DNA of 64,000 nt from Desulfomicrobium baculatum DSM 4028. GTDB taxonomy: Bacteria > Desulfobacterota > Desulfovibrionia > Desulfovibrionales > Desulfomicrobiaceae. Positions 1 to 10,400 of this stretch are shown piece after piece (within the stretch, counting starts at the first letter, position 1; every line of letters starts with the position of its first letter). The stretch lies in NCBI RefSeq assembly GCF_000023225.1, contig NC_013173.1, positions 436,501 through 500,500 of the forward strand, written 5' to 3'. The notes below the pieces were generated by a model that was not told the DNA's origin, did no database searches, and saw only the letters and a program-made list of their open reading frames with translations. The position numbers were made by a program, and so were the translations under genes.

Positions 1-1075
1 TGAACATGGGTAGCAGGTGCATCGGTTGCCAGACGGGCCGCGTCATGACCCCGGCTGCGGCAGTGGCGTCAAGCAGTGAGTTCCGCTCTTTCTCATCCTC
101 GCAGACAACAGCATTGAGCCAGTAATTCGATCTACAGCCTTCTGGTTCGGTGACAAAGATCAGGCCACTGTTGCTGCTTAGATATGCTGCGTACCGACCA
201 GCCAGTGCCCGTTTGGCGTCCACGAATTGTTCCAGTTGTTCAAGTTGGGCGCAGCCAAGGGCGGCATTGATGTTGGGCAGGCGATAGTTGAACCCTACCT
301 CGTCGTGGAAGAACGCAACGGGGTGGGGCAGCTTGGCTGTTGTGGTCAGATGCTTGGCTCTGGCACCCAACCCCGTTCCGGCCAGAATCATTCCGCCACC
401 GCCTGTGGTGATGATTTTGTTGCCGTTGAAACTCAATGTCCCCAGCAGGCCAAAGGTGCCGGTATGACGCTCATGGTAAAGGCTGCCCAGCGATTCCGCA
501 GCGTCTTCCACGAGGGCAAGACCCCATTGCGCGCAGATGGAGCTCAATCCGTCCAGATCGCACGGATGCCCGAAGGTATGCATGGGCACGCAGGCCCGGA
601 TGACGCGCTGCCCGTGTTTTGTTCTGCAGACGCCGTCGCTGTCGAGTCTGGCGTGTTCATCCAGCCAGTTCCCCAAAGCCTTGGGGGAGAGCCCCAAGGT
701 ATGTCGATCCACGTCCACAAAGACCGGCTGAGCTCCGCAGTAGCTGATGGCGTTGCAGGTCGCGACAAAAGTAAGCGCCTGCGTGACAACAAGATCGCCC
801 TCAAGGACCCCGGCCAGAATCAGGGCGGCGTGCAGGGCCGCCGTGCCGTTGACCGTGGCCACGGCTTTAGGGCTCCCGGTGTACGAGGCGATATCGTCTT
901 CGAACCGGTTCACAAAAGCGCCGACACTGGAGACAAAGGTCGATTCGATGGTCTCGCTGACGTACTCCTTCTCACGGCCATGAAAAATGGGCGCGTGCAA
1001 GGGGATGAAGTCTTTGGATCGATACTGATCGCGGATGAATGTGATGAGTCCGCGAAAAGCCAGGCTGTCAGACAT
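1..1075 (-). CDS. legC: LegC-family PLP-dependent sugar aminotransferase, 3' end cut by window edge
   Basis: The reverse strand is open from an ATG at 1075 to the left edge (about 358 residues, C-terminus missing). It reads as a DegT/DnrJ/EryC1 aminotransferase, which transfers an amino group from glutamate to C4 of a nucleotide-linked keto sugar. Visible marks are an N-terminal FIPLHAPIFHGREK stretch, the substrate/PLP loop TVNGTAALHAAL, EDAAESLGS, and the PLP-lysine motif SFNGNKIITTGGGG. The latter is typical of the LegC type used for legionaminic acid. The ATG overlaps the end of the upstream dehydratase gene by 8 bases (ATGTCTGA), so the two are probably translated together. The partner matches the dehydratase step of the same pathway. 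Substrate specificity (GDP- or UDP-linked) cannot be read from sequence. Confidence 0.82.
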   Translation of the reverse strand, partial: MSDSLAFRGLITFIRDQYRSKDFIPLHAPIFHGREKEYVSETIESTFVSSVGAFVNRFEDDIASYTGSPKAVATVNGTAALHAALILAGVLEGDLVVTQALTFVATCNAISYCGAQPVFVDVDRHTLGLSPKALGNWLDEHARLDSDGVCRTKHGQRVIRACVPMHTFGHPCDLDGLSSICAQWGLALVEDAAESLGSLYHERHTGTFGLLGTLSFNGNKIITTGGGGMILAGTGLGARAKHLTTTAKLPHPVAFFHDEVGFNYRLPNINAALGCAQLEQLEQFVDAKRALAGRYAAYLSSNSGLIFVTEPEGCRSNYWLNAVVCEDEKERNSLLDATAAAGVMTRPVWQPMHLLPMF

Positions 1076-2048
1076 TGTAGATGTTCGCCTTGTATTTCGC
1101 CAGGTTTCCGGTTTTTTCAAACCAGTTGATGGTTTCCTGCAGGCCTTCGCGCAGGGAATGCCGGGGCGTGAAGCCGGTCAGTTCCCTGATTCGGGAGTTG
1201 TCGCAACAAAGGCGGAAAACCTCGGATTTCTCCGGTCGGATGCGTTTGCCGTCCGTGATGAACTCCACGTCGCTACGCATCAGTTCCTTGATCAGATTGA
1301 GGGTTTCCTCAACGGACACTTCAGTGCCGGACCCGATGTTCACGGTTTGCCCAATGGTTTTTTCGCTCCGGGCCAGCGCAAGAAAACCCAGGCACGTGTC
1401 TGTCACAAAATTGAAATCGCGCGTCGGGGTCACGTCACCCAGCTTGATTTTTTGAACGCCGTTCGCGATCTGCGTGATGATGGTGGGAATGACGGCCCGG
1501 GCCGATTGTCTGGGCCCATAAGTGTTGAACGGGCGCGCAATGGTCACTGGGAGGCTGAAGGCGTTGAAAAAACTCATGGCCATGGCGTCTGCCGCGATTT
1601 TGGTCGCGCTGTAGGGGGATTGCGCCTGCAAGGGATGATTTTCGTCGATGGGGACATACTGGGCAGTACCGTATACCTCGCTGGTCGATGTGTGCACCAC
1701 TCTGCCAACGCTGTTTTCCAGCGCGGCCTGGCAAATATTGAGAGTCCCCTTGATGTTGGTATCGACGTAGCTGTCCGGAGCGACATAGGAATAGGGGATG
1801 GCAATCAGCGCGGCCAGATGGAAAACCGTATCGACGCCTTGGGTTATTTTTTTGCAAAAGTGGGGATCGCGGACATCTCCGCTCAATACTTCGATGTCGT
1901 TGCGGCAGGCGACATCTTCAAGCCAGCCCCAGTAATTGAAGGAGTTGTATTGCGAGAGGGCTTTGACCTTGTAGCCTTCATGGACAAGCAACTCCACAAG
2001 GTGAGAACCTATGAAGCCGTCAGCACCGGTGACAAGAATGGTGTTCAT
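1068..2048 (-). CDS. legB: LegB-type NAD-dependent nucleotide-sugar 4,6-dehydratase (SDR family)
   Basis: About 326 residues starting MNTILVTGADGFIGSHL, a Rossmann NAD-binding motif with GxxGxxG. The stretch around NSFNYWGWLEDV is characteristic of LegB dehydratases of the legionaminic acid pathway. The SDR catalytic set is visible as STSEVYG, then YSATK (Tyr and Lys). Earlier context is HLAALIAIPYSYVAPDSYVDTNIKGT. A longer reading from 2090 would add 14 residues with no family match, so I chose ATG 2048 just before the Rossmann strand; the Shine-Dalgarno there is weak. The gene precedes legC with an 8-base overlap and lies 147 bp downstream of recD on the same strand. It would make the 4-keto-6-deoxy sugar for LegC, probably for a surface glycan or flagellin modification (inference). 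Confidence 0.85.
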   Translation of the reverse strand: MNTILVTGADGFIGSHLVELLVHEGYKVKALSQYNSFNYWGWLEDVACRNDIEVLSGDVRDPHFCKKITQGVDTVFHLAALIAIPYSYVAPDSYVDTNIKGTLNICQAALENSVGRVVHTSTSEVYGTAQYVPIDENHPLQAQSPYSATKIAADAMAMSFFNAFSLPVTIARPFNTYGPRQSARAVIPTIITQIANGVQKIKLGDVTPTRDFNFVTDTCLGFLALARSEKTIGQTVNIGSGTEVSVEETLNLIKELMRSDVEFITDGKRIRPEKSEVFRLCCDNSRIRELTGFTPRHSLREGLQETINWFEKTGNLAKYKANIYNV

Positions 2049-2195
2049 GATAATTCGCTTAAAAAGAAGTTTACGTATGGCAGGTGGCAAAAAGCAACCG
2101 CCTGCCCAATTTTGTTGGAAACATTGTTTTTCTTATTGCCTGCGAAGTCAACACGTTCGTTTGCTTCATGTCCTTTTTTGGTTTGAGGGATGGCT

Positions 2196-3962
2196 TCAGG
2201 TACTTGTCAGCATCTCCCCTAGCCCCGAATCGCGGCGGGCCGGGCTCTCTATGGCATCCTTGACCTGCTCAGCCGTGCCCAACAGCGTGAAGCGTTTCTT
2301 GGCGCGGGTCAGGGCCGTGTACAGAAGTTCGCGACCCAGGACCGGGCAGGGTTCTTCCGGCAGGATCAGCACGGTGTGTCCGAACTCCGAGCCCTGGCTC
2401 TTGTGCACGGTCATGGCGTAACATGTCTCGTGCCTGGGCAGTCGGGCCGGGGAATGGGACTCCAGTCCTTCGGTTCCGGCGAAAAACACCCGCAGGGTCC
2501 CCTCCACATGCAAGGCGATGCCCACATCTCCGTTGAACAGTCCCAGATTGTAGTCGTTCTCCAGGATCATGACGGGTCGGCCTGGATACCAGTAGTTGCT
2601 GGCCGATTCGTGCAGGGCTTCGCGGGCCAGGCGGTTGAGGGCTTCGGTGCCGCGCGGTCCTTTGCGGACCGGCGAGAGCAGGCGCAGGGTCCCGAAAATC
2701 TCGAACGCCCGCGTGGGGTCGGTTGTCCCTCCGAGGCCCCTGAATGCTTCACGCAGAAGCGGCGTCAGCGTGGCCGTCAGGTTCGCTTGCCCAGTGCAGG
2801 GCAACATCTCCAGATCAGTCCGTCCTTCAACCAGCAGTTCGCCGGCCATCTGGGCCTGACCGTCGCGAATGAGCGTGCTCAAGGCTGCGATGCCGCTGTG
2901 CTGGCCGAAGCGCCAGCTTTTCTTCAGTTCCACTACATGGTCGGTCAACGGGACTGGAATCCCAGTCGCAGTCAGTCCCTGAGCGCCGGCTTTGGCGGCG
3001 TAAGCTGTAAAATCCGGCGAGAAGGCGTTTACGATGTCCTCCCGGCAGAGATTGGCCAGGACGGCTCCGGCCTCCACCGAGGCCAATTGGTTGCGGTCCC
3101 CTAGGAGCACCAGACTCGCCTCGTCTGGCAAGGCATCCATGAGCCGCGCGGCCAGTTCCAAGTCCAGCATGGAGGCTTCGTCCACGACAAGCATATCGAG
3201 CGGCAAGGGGTTGCCTTGGCAGTGGCGGAAGCCTCCGGAACTCCAGCCCAGCAAGCGGTGCACTGTCTGGGCGCCTTGTGCGAGGCACGCATTCAGTTCA
3301 GGCAGCTGGCTGCCCTCGGGAAAGGCTTCGGCCAGAGCTTCGGTCATGCGCGAGGCCGCCTTGCCCGTGGGCGCGGCCAGGCGGATGCGAAAATTCGCGC
3401 CAGTGTGCATGCGGGACGCCAAGGCCAGGATGCGGGCTACGGTTGTGGTTTTGCCCGTGCCGGGGCCGCCGGAGATGACGCAGAGGCGGCTGCGCAGGGC
3501 CGCAAAGCAGGCCACGTCCTGCCAGTCGGTTTCGTCGCCCTTGGTCTTGAAGATGTCGGGCAGCAGGTCTGCCGGGATGTCCCGGGGCGGCGCGCCAGCC
3601 AGACGCATGAAGGCGCGGGCCAGGGCCTCTTCGTCGCGGAAGAAGCGGGAGAAATACAGGCGCTCGCCGTCCAGAATGAGCGGCAGCCCGGAACCCGGCG
3701 CACCGACAACACCCGTCAACTGGCAGGCGTGCGTCCCGTCCAGGCCCAGGGCGGCCAGCCGTTCGCGGACGCCCTCGTCGCCGAGGTGCAGGCAGACGTG
3801 CCCCTCGCGCACGGCCAGGGAAACGAGGGCGGTCAAACCGGCCACGAGGTTGGCGTGTCCTTCCCGGGCCAGGGAGGCGGCAAAGCGGGCCTGGTAAAGG
3901 TCGGCCTCGGAAAAGAGGGTGCTGGCCGCAAGTCGGGGCAGGATGGCGGGGCTGGCGAACAT
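2196..3962 (-). CDS. recD: RecBCD exonuclease V alpha subunit, 5'-3' helicase RecD
   Basis: 588 residues, close to the usual RecD length (about 600). It is a superfamily 1B helicase that forms the fast 5'-3' motor of RecBCD in double-strand break repair. Motifs in order: Walker A GGPGTGKTTT near residues 162-171, LAAPTGKAASRM, Walker B VVDEASMLD, LLGDRNQLASVEAG, AMTVHKSQGSEF, and the C-terminal YTALTRAKKRF. The start ATG at 3962 shares one base with the recB stop (TGATG), showing translational coupling. The gene order recC-recB-recD on one strand supports a complete complex. No frameshift or missing helicase motif was seen. Confidence 0.96.
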   Translation of the reverse strand: MFASPAILPRLAASTLFSEADLYQARFAASLAREGHANLVAGLTALVSLAVREGHVCLHLGDEGVRERLAALGLDGTHACQLTGVVGAPGSGLPLILDGERLYFSRFFRDEEALARAFMRLAGAPPRDIPADLLPDIFKTKGDETDWQDVACFAALRSRLCVISGGPGTGKTTTVARILALASRMHTGANFRIRLAAPTGKAASRMTEALAEAFPEGSQLPELNACLAQGAQTVHRLLGWSSGGFRHCQGNPLPLDMLVVDEASMLDLELAARLMDALPDEASLVLLGDRNQLASVEAGAVLANLCREDIVNAFSPDFTAYAAKAGAQGLTATGIPVPLTDHVVELKKSWRFGQHSGIAALSTLIRDGQAQMAGELLVEGRTDLEMLPCTGQANLTATLTPLLREAFRGLGGTTDPTRAFEIFGTLRLLSPVRKGPRGTEALNRLAREALHESASNYWYPGRPVMILENDYNLGLFNGDVGIALHVEGTLRVFFAGTEGLESHSPARLPRHETCYAMTVHKSQGSEFGHTVLILPEEPCPVLGRELLYTALTRAKKRFTLLGTAEQVKDAIESPARRDSGLGEMLTST

Positions 3963-6900
3963 CAGCGTTTCTCCGTGTCGATGAGGGCCTTGTCCAGCGC
4001 ATCCAGAAAGCGCGGATCTGGACGGTTCGCGTGAACACCCTGGCCCGGCGTTTGCGGATCTATGCCGCGCAGGAAGACGTACCGCACGCCGCCGAATTCC
4101 TTTTCATAGTCGAACCCGGGCTTGCGCAGAGCGAGGTGGCGCTTCAGGGCCAGGCAGTAGAGGTGGTACTGCAGGAAGTAGTGACTGCCGGCCATGGCCG
4201 CGTGCAGGGCGTCCGGGGTGTAGTGGCCGGGAGTGGGGCCGAGCCAGTTGGATTTCCAGTCGAGGAGATAAAACTTCCGGCCGCTGCGCACGACCAGATC
4301 CATGAACCCGGTCATGAAACCACGGCGCGGCTCGAAGCGCAGATTGCCCATGCGTTCCGGCAGGTCCGGCGGCAGAAGTCCGGCCGAATCCCGGTACACG
4401 GCTGCCAGGGTCTCGCGGGTCACGGGGCGCAGGGGGAAGAGGAACTCCATCTCGACCAGCTTGTCCTTCTGTTCGATGCCTCCCAGCTGCAACCCTTCTC
4501 CCAGATCCGCGTGCAGGACCCGTTTGACCATGTCATGGACAGTTTGATGCCAGGCCGGGTCGAAGCCGTACGCGGCCAGCGCCTCGGTCACGGCGGCGGG
4601 GATGGTGATCTCGTCCGCGAAATCGATGCGCTCGAAAATCCTGTGCAGGCACGAGCCGGCGGCGGCGCCGCACGGAAAATTCGCCATGGACCATTCGTCC
4701 GCGGCCTGGCCGGACGCATCAACCTCGTCCAGGCCTGGCCGCGCCCCGTGCTCCATGCCGCGGGTCAGGCCGGTGAAGCTCGCCAGCCCGAAGCCGGAGC
4801 CCAGGACGCGATCCCAGTTGCGGCATCGCAGGTCAGGGGCATGGGTGAACTGCGGCGGTCCCTGCTTGGGTTCGGCGTCGGGCAGTTCCGCGACCTCGAT
4901 GTCGTCGTTGGCCAGTACACGCAGGTCCGCGCAGACCATGTCCTCATCGACGGTTTCCCAGCTCAGGGTGCTATTTTCGTCGGCGCGATGCCCGTGGAAC
5001 AACCATGCCGCGCCCGAGGTCTCGGCCTCGTTGATGCGTCCCCAGATCGCGTAGCAGCGGCACTTGGCGCGGGTCAGGGCCACGTACAGCAGCCGCACGC
5101 GCTCGGCCTGCGCCTCGGACAGGGCCTGGCCTATCCGCCTTGGCAGTTCCTCCGTGCCCAGGTCCAGGAGCAGTCCGTCTTCGTGGACCAGTGCCCGGTC
5201 CTCGGGGCATCTGGCCCGGCCAAAGATGAAGGGGCAGAAGACCACTGGGTATTGCAGCCCCTTGCTCTTGTGAATGGTCACTATCTGGACCGCGTCGCGG
5301 TCCGTGTCCAGTCGCAGCTGGGACTCCTCGGTGCCTTCGGTGCCAAGACGGCGGGCGAACCAGGTCAGCAGCGCGTGCATGGCCGCGCCCGACTCGCGTT
5401 CCCGGCTGTGGAGCAGCTCCAGACAGTGCAGGACGTTGGTCATGCGCCTCTCTCCGTCAGGCAGGGAGACAAGGCGTTTCCGCACATCTTGGCCTGCGAA
5501 GAGGCGGCGCACGGCGGCCATGACGCCCCGGCGGTCCCACAACTCCCGACAGGCGAGGAAGCGTTCGAACCACTCCTCGAGTTTTTCGCCGTCCTCGTCG
5601 ATGAGCGCGAGATCCGGGGCCGTAAGGCCGATCATGGGCGCGGCCAGGGCCGTGCGCAGGGCCGCCGGGCGCTGGCATTCGGCCATGCCGCGCAGCACGG
5701 ACAGAAGCTCCGACGCCTCGGGGCTGGCGAAGACCGACGAGGTGTGGGTCACAACGCTCGGGATGCGAAGCGCGCCAAGGGCCTGGTGGATGGCCTCGCC
5801 CTGGGCGTGGGTCTCGACCAGGACGGCGATGTCTCCGGGCAGGAGCGGCGCGTCGCCGATGCGGATGCGCCCCTCGGCCGCGCCCCGCAGCAGGCGGCTG
5901 ATCTCGGCGGCCACGGCCCGGCAGATACGCGGCGCGAGCGCCCCTTTGGCCAGGGGCTTGTCCGCGCTTTTGACCTGCCAGAGGACCATGGGCGCGGGTG
6001 TTTGTCCGTCTTCACGGAAGCGGTCCCGCTCTTTGTCCGGGGCGCTCACAGGCTGATAGGCGATTTTCGGGTCCAGGAAGGGCCGTGGATTGTCAGGTCT
6101 GAAAAACAGGCGGTTCACGGCCGCGATGAGCTCCGGCGTGGAGCGGTAGTTGACGCCCAGCGTCATGCCTCGCTCGCAGCTGTCGGCCGCGGTAAGGTAA
6201 GTGTGCAGGTCCGCGCCCCGGAAGGAGTAGATGGCCTGCTTGGGGTCGCCGATGAGGAACAGGCTGTTCTCCCCGTCGCCGGTGGCGAAGAGGGTGCGGA
6301 ATATGTCGTACTGCAGTCCGTCGGTGTCCTGGAACTCGTCGATGAGGGCCGCTCGGTACTGGGTCCGCGCCGCAGCGACCAGCTCGGGGCTGGCCAGGGC
6401 GGCGTGCATGTTCCGCAGCAGGTCGTCGAAACCCAGCACGTTGCGACGCCGCTTGAGCTCGTCCAGTCGCGCCGTCACGCCCGAGAGGAACGCATGGCGC
6501 AGATGGACCACGAAGGGTCCCAGCAGGTGCCGCAAGGCCTCGACTTGGTCCAGGATATTCTGGATCTCGTCGAACAGCCGGTGCTCCGGGGCGGTGAAGG
6601 CCTTCTTGGTCATGCCCTGCACGTAGGTCGAGGTCAGTTCGCCGAGGGCCTTGAGCTGCTCCTTGGCATCGAGCCTCGGGTCGTTAAGGAAATCGCGCGT
6701 TGCTTTCAGACGCTGATCCAGCTTCTGCGGCGAGAATTGGCGTGCGTTGAAGTTGTCCGCCCGGGCCAGCAGGAGCGTTCGGACTTCAGGTTCCATGACT
6801 GACCAGGACGCTTTGAGCCTTTCGCATGCCTCCCGCACTGCCCGGTCCAGGGGCGCGGGGTCCGGCGCGAGGGTGCCCGGCACAATGCGGATGCGCTGGC

Positions 6901-7468
6901 CCAGGAAGGGCAGGCCGGACATTTCCGTGAGATGGTCCGGGGTCAGCTGCTTGCGTACTTCCGTGCCGGTTAGACCGCCAAGGGGCAGGATGTGACTGCG
7001 CCAGAAATCCACGCAGACTTGGCGGCGCAGGTCCGAGAGGTCCGGCTCGAGCTGCGTGTCGAAGAGGGCCGAGCACTCGAAGCCGTTGCGTCCCAGCATG
7101 CGCTGGCAGAAGCCGTGGATGGTGAAGATCTGGGCCAGGTCGAAGTTGCGCAGGGCGAGTTCCAGGCGTCGGGCGGCATCAGTGCCGCCAAAACGGGCCA
7201 GGAGATCCCATTCCAGTTCTTCGTCGGCCTCCAGTTCACCGGCCAGCACCCCGGCCACGTCGGACAGCCGTTTGCGAATCCGCCCGCGCAGTTCCTCGGT
7301 GGCCGCGTCCGTGAAGGTAACCACCAGGATCTGGTCTACGGTCAGGTTCTTCTCCAGCAGTAGGCGCACGAAGAGGCCGGTCAGGGTGTAGGTCTTGCCG
7401 GTGCCGGCGCTGGCCTCGATGAGGGTCGTGCCGTCCAGGGGAGCGGTGCAGAGGTCCATGGGCTCCAT
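3962..7468 (-). CDS. recB: RecBCD exonuclease V beta subunit, 3'-5' helicase/nuclease RecB
   Basis: 1168 residues from ATG 7468. A longer reading from 7609 adds 47 arginine-rich residues lying inside recC, so it was not used. RecB is an SF1A helicase fused to a nuclease that cuts DNA and loads RecA at Chi-like sites. Seen motifs: Walker A EASAGTGKTYT near the N-terminus, ALIDEFQDTD, LIGDPKQAIYSFRGADLH, VTIHKSKGLQYPVVF and YVALTRAKCRC. The C-terminal nuclease centre is seen as GFMDLVVR and LLDWKSNWLG (Asp, Asp, Lys). The start overlaps the recC stop as TGATG, and the stop overlaps the recD start in the same way. Length matches the E. coli enzyme (about 1180). Confidence 0.96.
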   Translation of the reverse strand: MEPMDLCTAPLDGTTLIEASAGTGKTYTLTGLFVRLLLEKNLTVDQILVVTFTDAATEELRGRIRKRLSDVAGVLAGELEADEELEWDLLARFGGTDAARRLELALRNFDLAQIFTIHGFCQRMLGRNGFECSALFDTQLEPDLSDLRRQVCVDFWRSHILPLGGLTGTEVRKQLTPDHLTEMSGLPFLGQRIRIVPGTLAPDPAPLDRAVREACERLKASWSVMEPEVRTLLLARADNFNARQFSPQKLDQRLKATRDFLNDPRLDAKEQLKALGELTSTYVQGMTKKAFTAPEHRLFDEIQNILDQVEALRHLLGPFVVHLRHAFLSGVTARLDELKRRRNVLGFDDLLRNMHAALASPELVAAARTQYRAALIDEFQDTDGLQYDIFRTLFATGDGENSLFLIGDPKQAIYSFRGADLHTYLTAADSCERGMTLGVNYRSTPELIAAVNRLFFRPDNPRPFLDPKIAYQPVSAPDKERDRFREDGQTPAPMVLWQVKSADKPLAKGALAPRICRAVAAEISRLLRGAAEGRIRIGDAPLLPGDIAVLVETHAQGEAIHQALGALRIPSVVTHTSSVFASPEASELLSVLRGMAECQRPAALRTALAAPMIGLTAPDLALIDEDGEKLEEWFERFLACRELWDRRGVMAAVRRLFAGQDVRKRLVSLPDGERRMTNVLHCLELLHSRERESGAAMHALLTWFARRLGTEGTEESQLRLDTDRDAVQIVTIHKSKGLQYPVVFCPFIFGRARCPEDRALVHEDGLLLDLGTEELPRRIGQALSEAQAERVRLLYVALTRAKCRCYAIWGRINEAETSGAAWLFHGHRADENSTLSWETVDEDMVCADLRVLANDDIEVAELPDAEPKQGPPQFTHAPDLRCRNWDRVLGSGFGLASFTGLTRGMEHGARPGLDEVDASGQAADEWSMANFPCGAAAGSCLHRIFERIDFADEITIPAAVTEALAAYGFDPAWHQTVHDMVKRVLHADLGEGLQLGGIEQKDKLVEMEFLFPLRPVTRETLAAVYRDSAGLLPPDLPERMGNLRFEPRRGFMTGFMDLVVRSGRKFYLLDWKSNWLGPTPGHYTPDALHAAMAGSHYFLQYHLYCLALKRHLALRKPGFDYEKEFGGVRYVFLRGIDPQTPGQGVHANRPDPRFLDALDKALIDTEKR

Positions 7469-10400
7469 CACTCGGCACCTCCCAGAATGGGGCCGTAAAT
7501 TTCTTCGGCCACGTCCGCGAAACGCTCCCAGTCCGGTTCGGTGTCGCGGAAGAGGAAGGCCAGATGCGGGTCGTCGCGTTCGGGACTGACCATGTAGCCG
7601 CCTTCCCACTGGCGCATGGCCTGCATCAATGCCTCGGGGCGCTCCTTGGGCTTGCGGCCCGTAAAGCGGGCCTCGGCGAAGGCCAGGGAGGTCCGTGGGA
7701 AGAGATGGATGGGGGCGCGCATGCCCCGCGTGTAGAGTCGCAGTAACCCTTCGAGGAGGTTCCGGGCGTTCGGGGCCTCTGGTGCGGGGAAGCAGTCATC
7801 GGTGCCGATGTGCATGGACTGGACGGCATGGCCCGTGGCCGAGGCGGCCAGATGGCGGACCCACAGGCGGAGCATGTCCGAGCTTTTGGTCTTGGCCGGG
7901 CGGCAGGTCACGAAGCGGTCGCCGTGGAGGTCGATGCGGCCCGTCAGGGTGATGCGGCCCAAGGGCAGCTTCAGGTCGAGGCGCAAGGGTTTTTCGTCGC
8001 CGATGACGGCCCGTGCCTGATCGGCCAGGGCGCGGATTTGGGAGCAGAGCTTGCGGCTCGCGTCTGTCCCGGCCTGGCCCGGAGGCAGGAGCTGCCAGGC
8101 CAGGAGCAGCCCCTCCAGATTGGCGGCGGGCTCGTCCAGGGCCGTGCGCAGAAGGTCCTGCAGGGGACCGTAGGCTTCAAGGCCCGTGGGCGTGGCCAGG
8201 GGTTCCTCGTCCAGAAAATCGTCCTCGCCTCCGGTCGGGTCGATGCGCAGGGCGCGCAGCAGGTGGCGGCAGGGGTGGGTCAGGAAGCGCGTCAGCTCTT
8301 CGATGTCGATCTCGATCTCCTGCTCTGCATGTGCACCTTCAAGAGTACTGGCTTCGGGGAAGAATTGCCTGGACTGATGCTCGGCAAACAGCGCCTGCGC
8401 CGCGTCACGGTTTTGGGCCGAATAGGAAAAGATGGGCGACCCTGCGCTGAAATAGTCAGGATGGAAGGCCTGGAGCTTGTGCTTGAAAACAATGGCCTCC
8501 GACGGCGTTAGGCCATCAACCGTGCAGCCCCTGTCCAGGAAATCGAGCAGTTCCGAGACCAGGACCGAGGGTGGGGCCTCAAGGTTGTCGGACTGGGACA
8601 GGCCGGGGTAGGTCAGGATGAGGTTGTCCCGGGCCGAGATGATGCTCTCCAGGAACAGGTAGCGGTCGTCTTCGCGATGGCTGCGGTCGCCGGGACGGGG
8701 GCGGGCGGCCATGAGGTCGAAGCCCAGGGGTATGTCCTGGCGTGGGAAGGCCGTGCTGGTCAGGCCCGTCAGGCAGATGACCCGAAAGGGGATGGAGCGC
8801 ATTGGTTTCAGGCCGCAGAAGGTCAGGCCCGAGGCCAGGAAGCCCGACTCGCCGCCGCTCTCGTCCAGGCGCTTGCGGATGAGGTAGAGCATGGTTCGTG
8901 CGTCGGCCTCGAAATCGCCCATGTCGCGGGTCAGGTCGGTCACGGCCTTGCGGATGGCCAGCAGGTGCTCGGCCTGGGCGGGGTCCTGGGGGAAGAAGGC
9001 ATCCAGGATCCACAGCAGGCAGTCCTGCCAGTCGGCTGGCGTACGCGTGTCCCGCAGCCTGGACCACAGGGTGGCGAGTTCGTCGATCCAGGCTGTCACG
9101 CGGCCCAGCAGCTCCTGCTCGGCCGAGCCGCGCAGCGCCAGAGGGGCGATGCCGCCCAGCGGGTCCGCCGCGCCGGTCATGTACCCGAGGTACAGGCGGG
9201 ACAGGCCGCTCTCCCAAGTGTTCTGACCGAAATCCCCCAGGCCCGCCTTCCTGCGGAAATCCAGGTCCAGCCCCCAGCGCACGCCCGATGCGCGCACCCA
9301 TTCCAACACTCGCTGCGTATCGGACGCATCCAGGCCCAGTCGTTGCCGCACTGGCGGGGCTTCGAGCAGGGCGCAGACGCGCGATGCTTCGAAACGGTGC
9401 TGTCCGAACTCAAGCAACTCCAGAAAGAGGCGGATGGTTTCGGCGGCCTTGGTGGGTTTGCGGTCGGAGATGGAGAATGGGATGCCGTCCTCGCCGGCAG
9501 TCCCGAACACGGCCTGGATGACCGGAGCGTACCTCTCGATGTCCGGGTTCATGACAAGGATGTCCTGTGGCGAGAGGGACGTGTCTTTGGCCAGGAGGTC
9601 GAGGATCAGGTCTTTGAGGATCTCCATCTCGCGCAAGGGACTGTGGCAGCAGTGGACCTGGATGGAGGTGTCGGAGAAGTCCGTCTTTTCCTCGCGAACG
9701 TCCAGATCAAGAAGGTCGGCCTGGAGTTGTCCGAGCATGGTATCCCCGACTGGCTCCTCGTACAGCCCCGTTTCCAGCGCGTCCCGTTCCATCAGCAGTT
9801 CCAGAAATTCTTTTCCCACCGCGCCGAGACCTGCCAGCGGCATTGCGTCCTCGGGTCGTTCCGGGGAGGCGTGTTCTCCGGCACGGTAGGCGCGCCGACG
9901 TTCCCGATGAGTCAGAAGATCGCCCCAGTATTTTTGGCAAGGGCTGAGTAGGAAGACATGCACTTGGCTGTGCCTGGACAAGGCTTTCAGAAGATCCAGA
10001 TAGACCGGCGGCAGGGTCGGTATTCCGAAGACGCAGACGCGCGACGGAAGATCGGGCAGGGAAGTGCCCTTTTCCAGACTGGCGATAGCCCGCCGCAGCA
10101 GCGCCGCGCGATGCTCTCCGCCCATGTCCCGGATCAGTTCCCTCCAAAGTCTGGCCTGCCAGGCTTCGCTGGCGACGTGACCGGGCAGGAGAAAATTCCC
10201 GCTCGGTTCATGGTTCTCCCAGCGTGCGGCCCATTCCGGGCGGAAGATGAGGTACTGGTCGAAATGATAGGCGATGCGCTCGGCCAACTGCACGGACCTG
10301 AGCTCCGAATCCTCCTGTACGTAACGCGCCAGCGGCGCGAACTCCGGCTCGTCCAGCAGCCCGCGCAGCAGGTGCGTGATGCGCCACAGCATGCGTTCCT

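Noticed and set aside
2049-2195. Imperfect hairpin (GGCAGG/CCTGCC) between recD and legB as a terminator
   Set aside because: Mismatched stem and no T-run on the minus strand after it.
4031-6802. 923-codon plus-strand open frame opposite recB
   Set aside because: It is a shadow on the antisense strand of a certain gene; the translation is Gly/Ala/Arg/Val-rich without domains, as expected at high GC.
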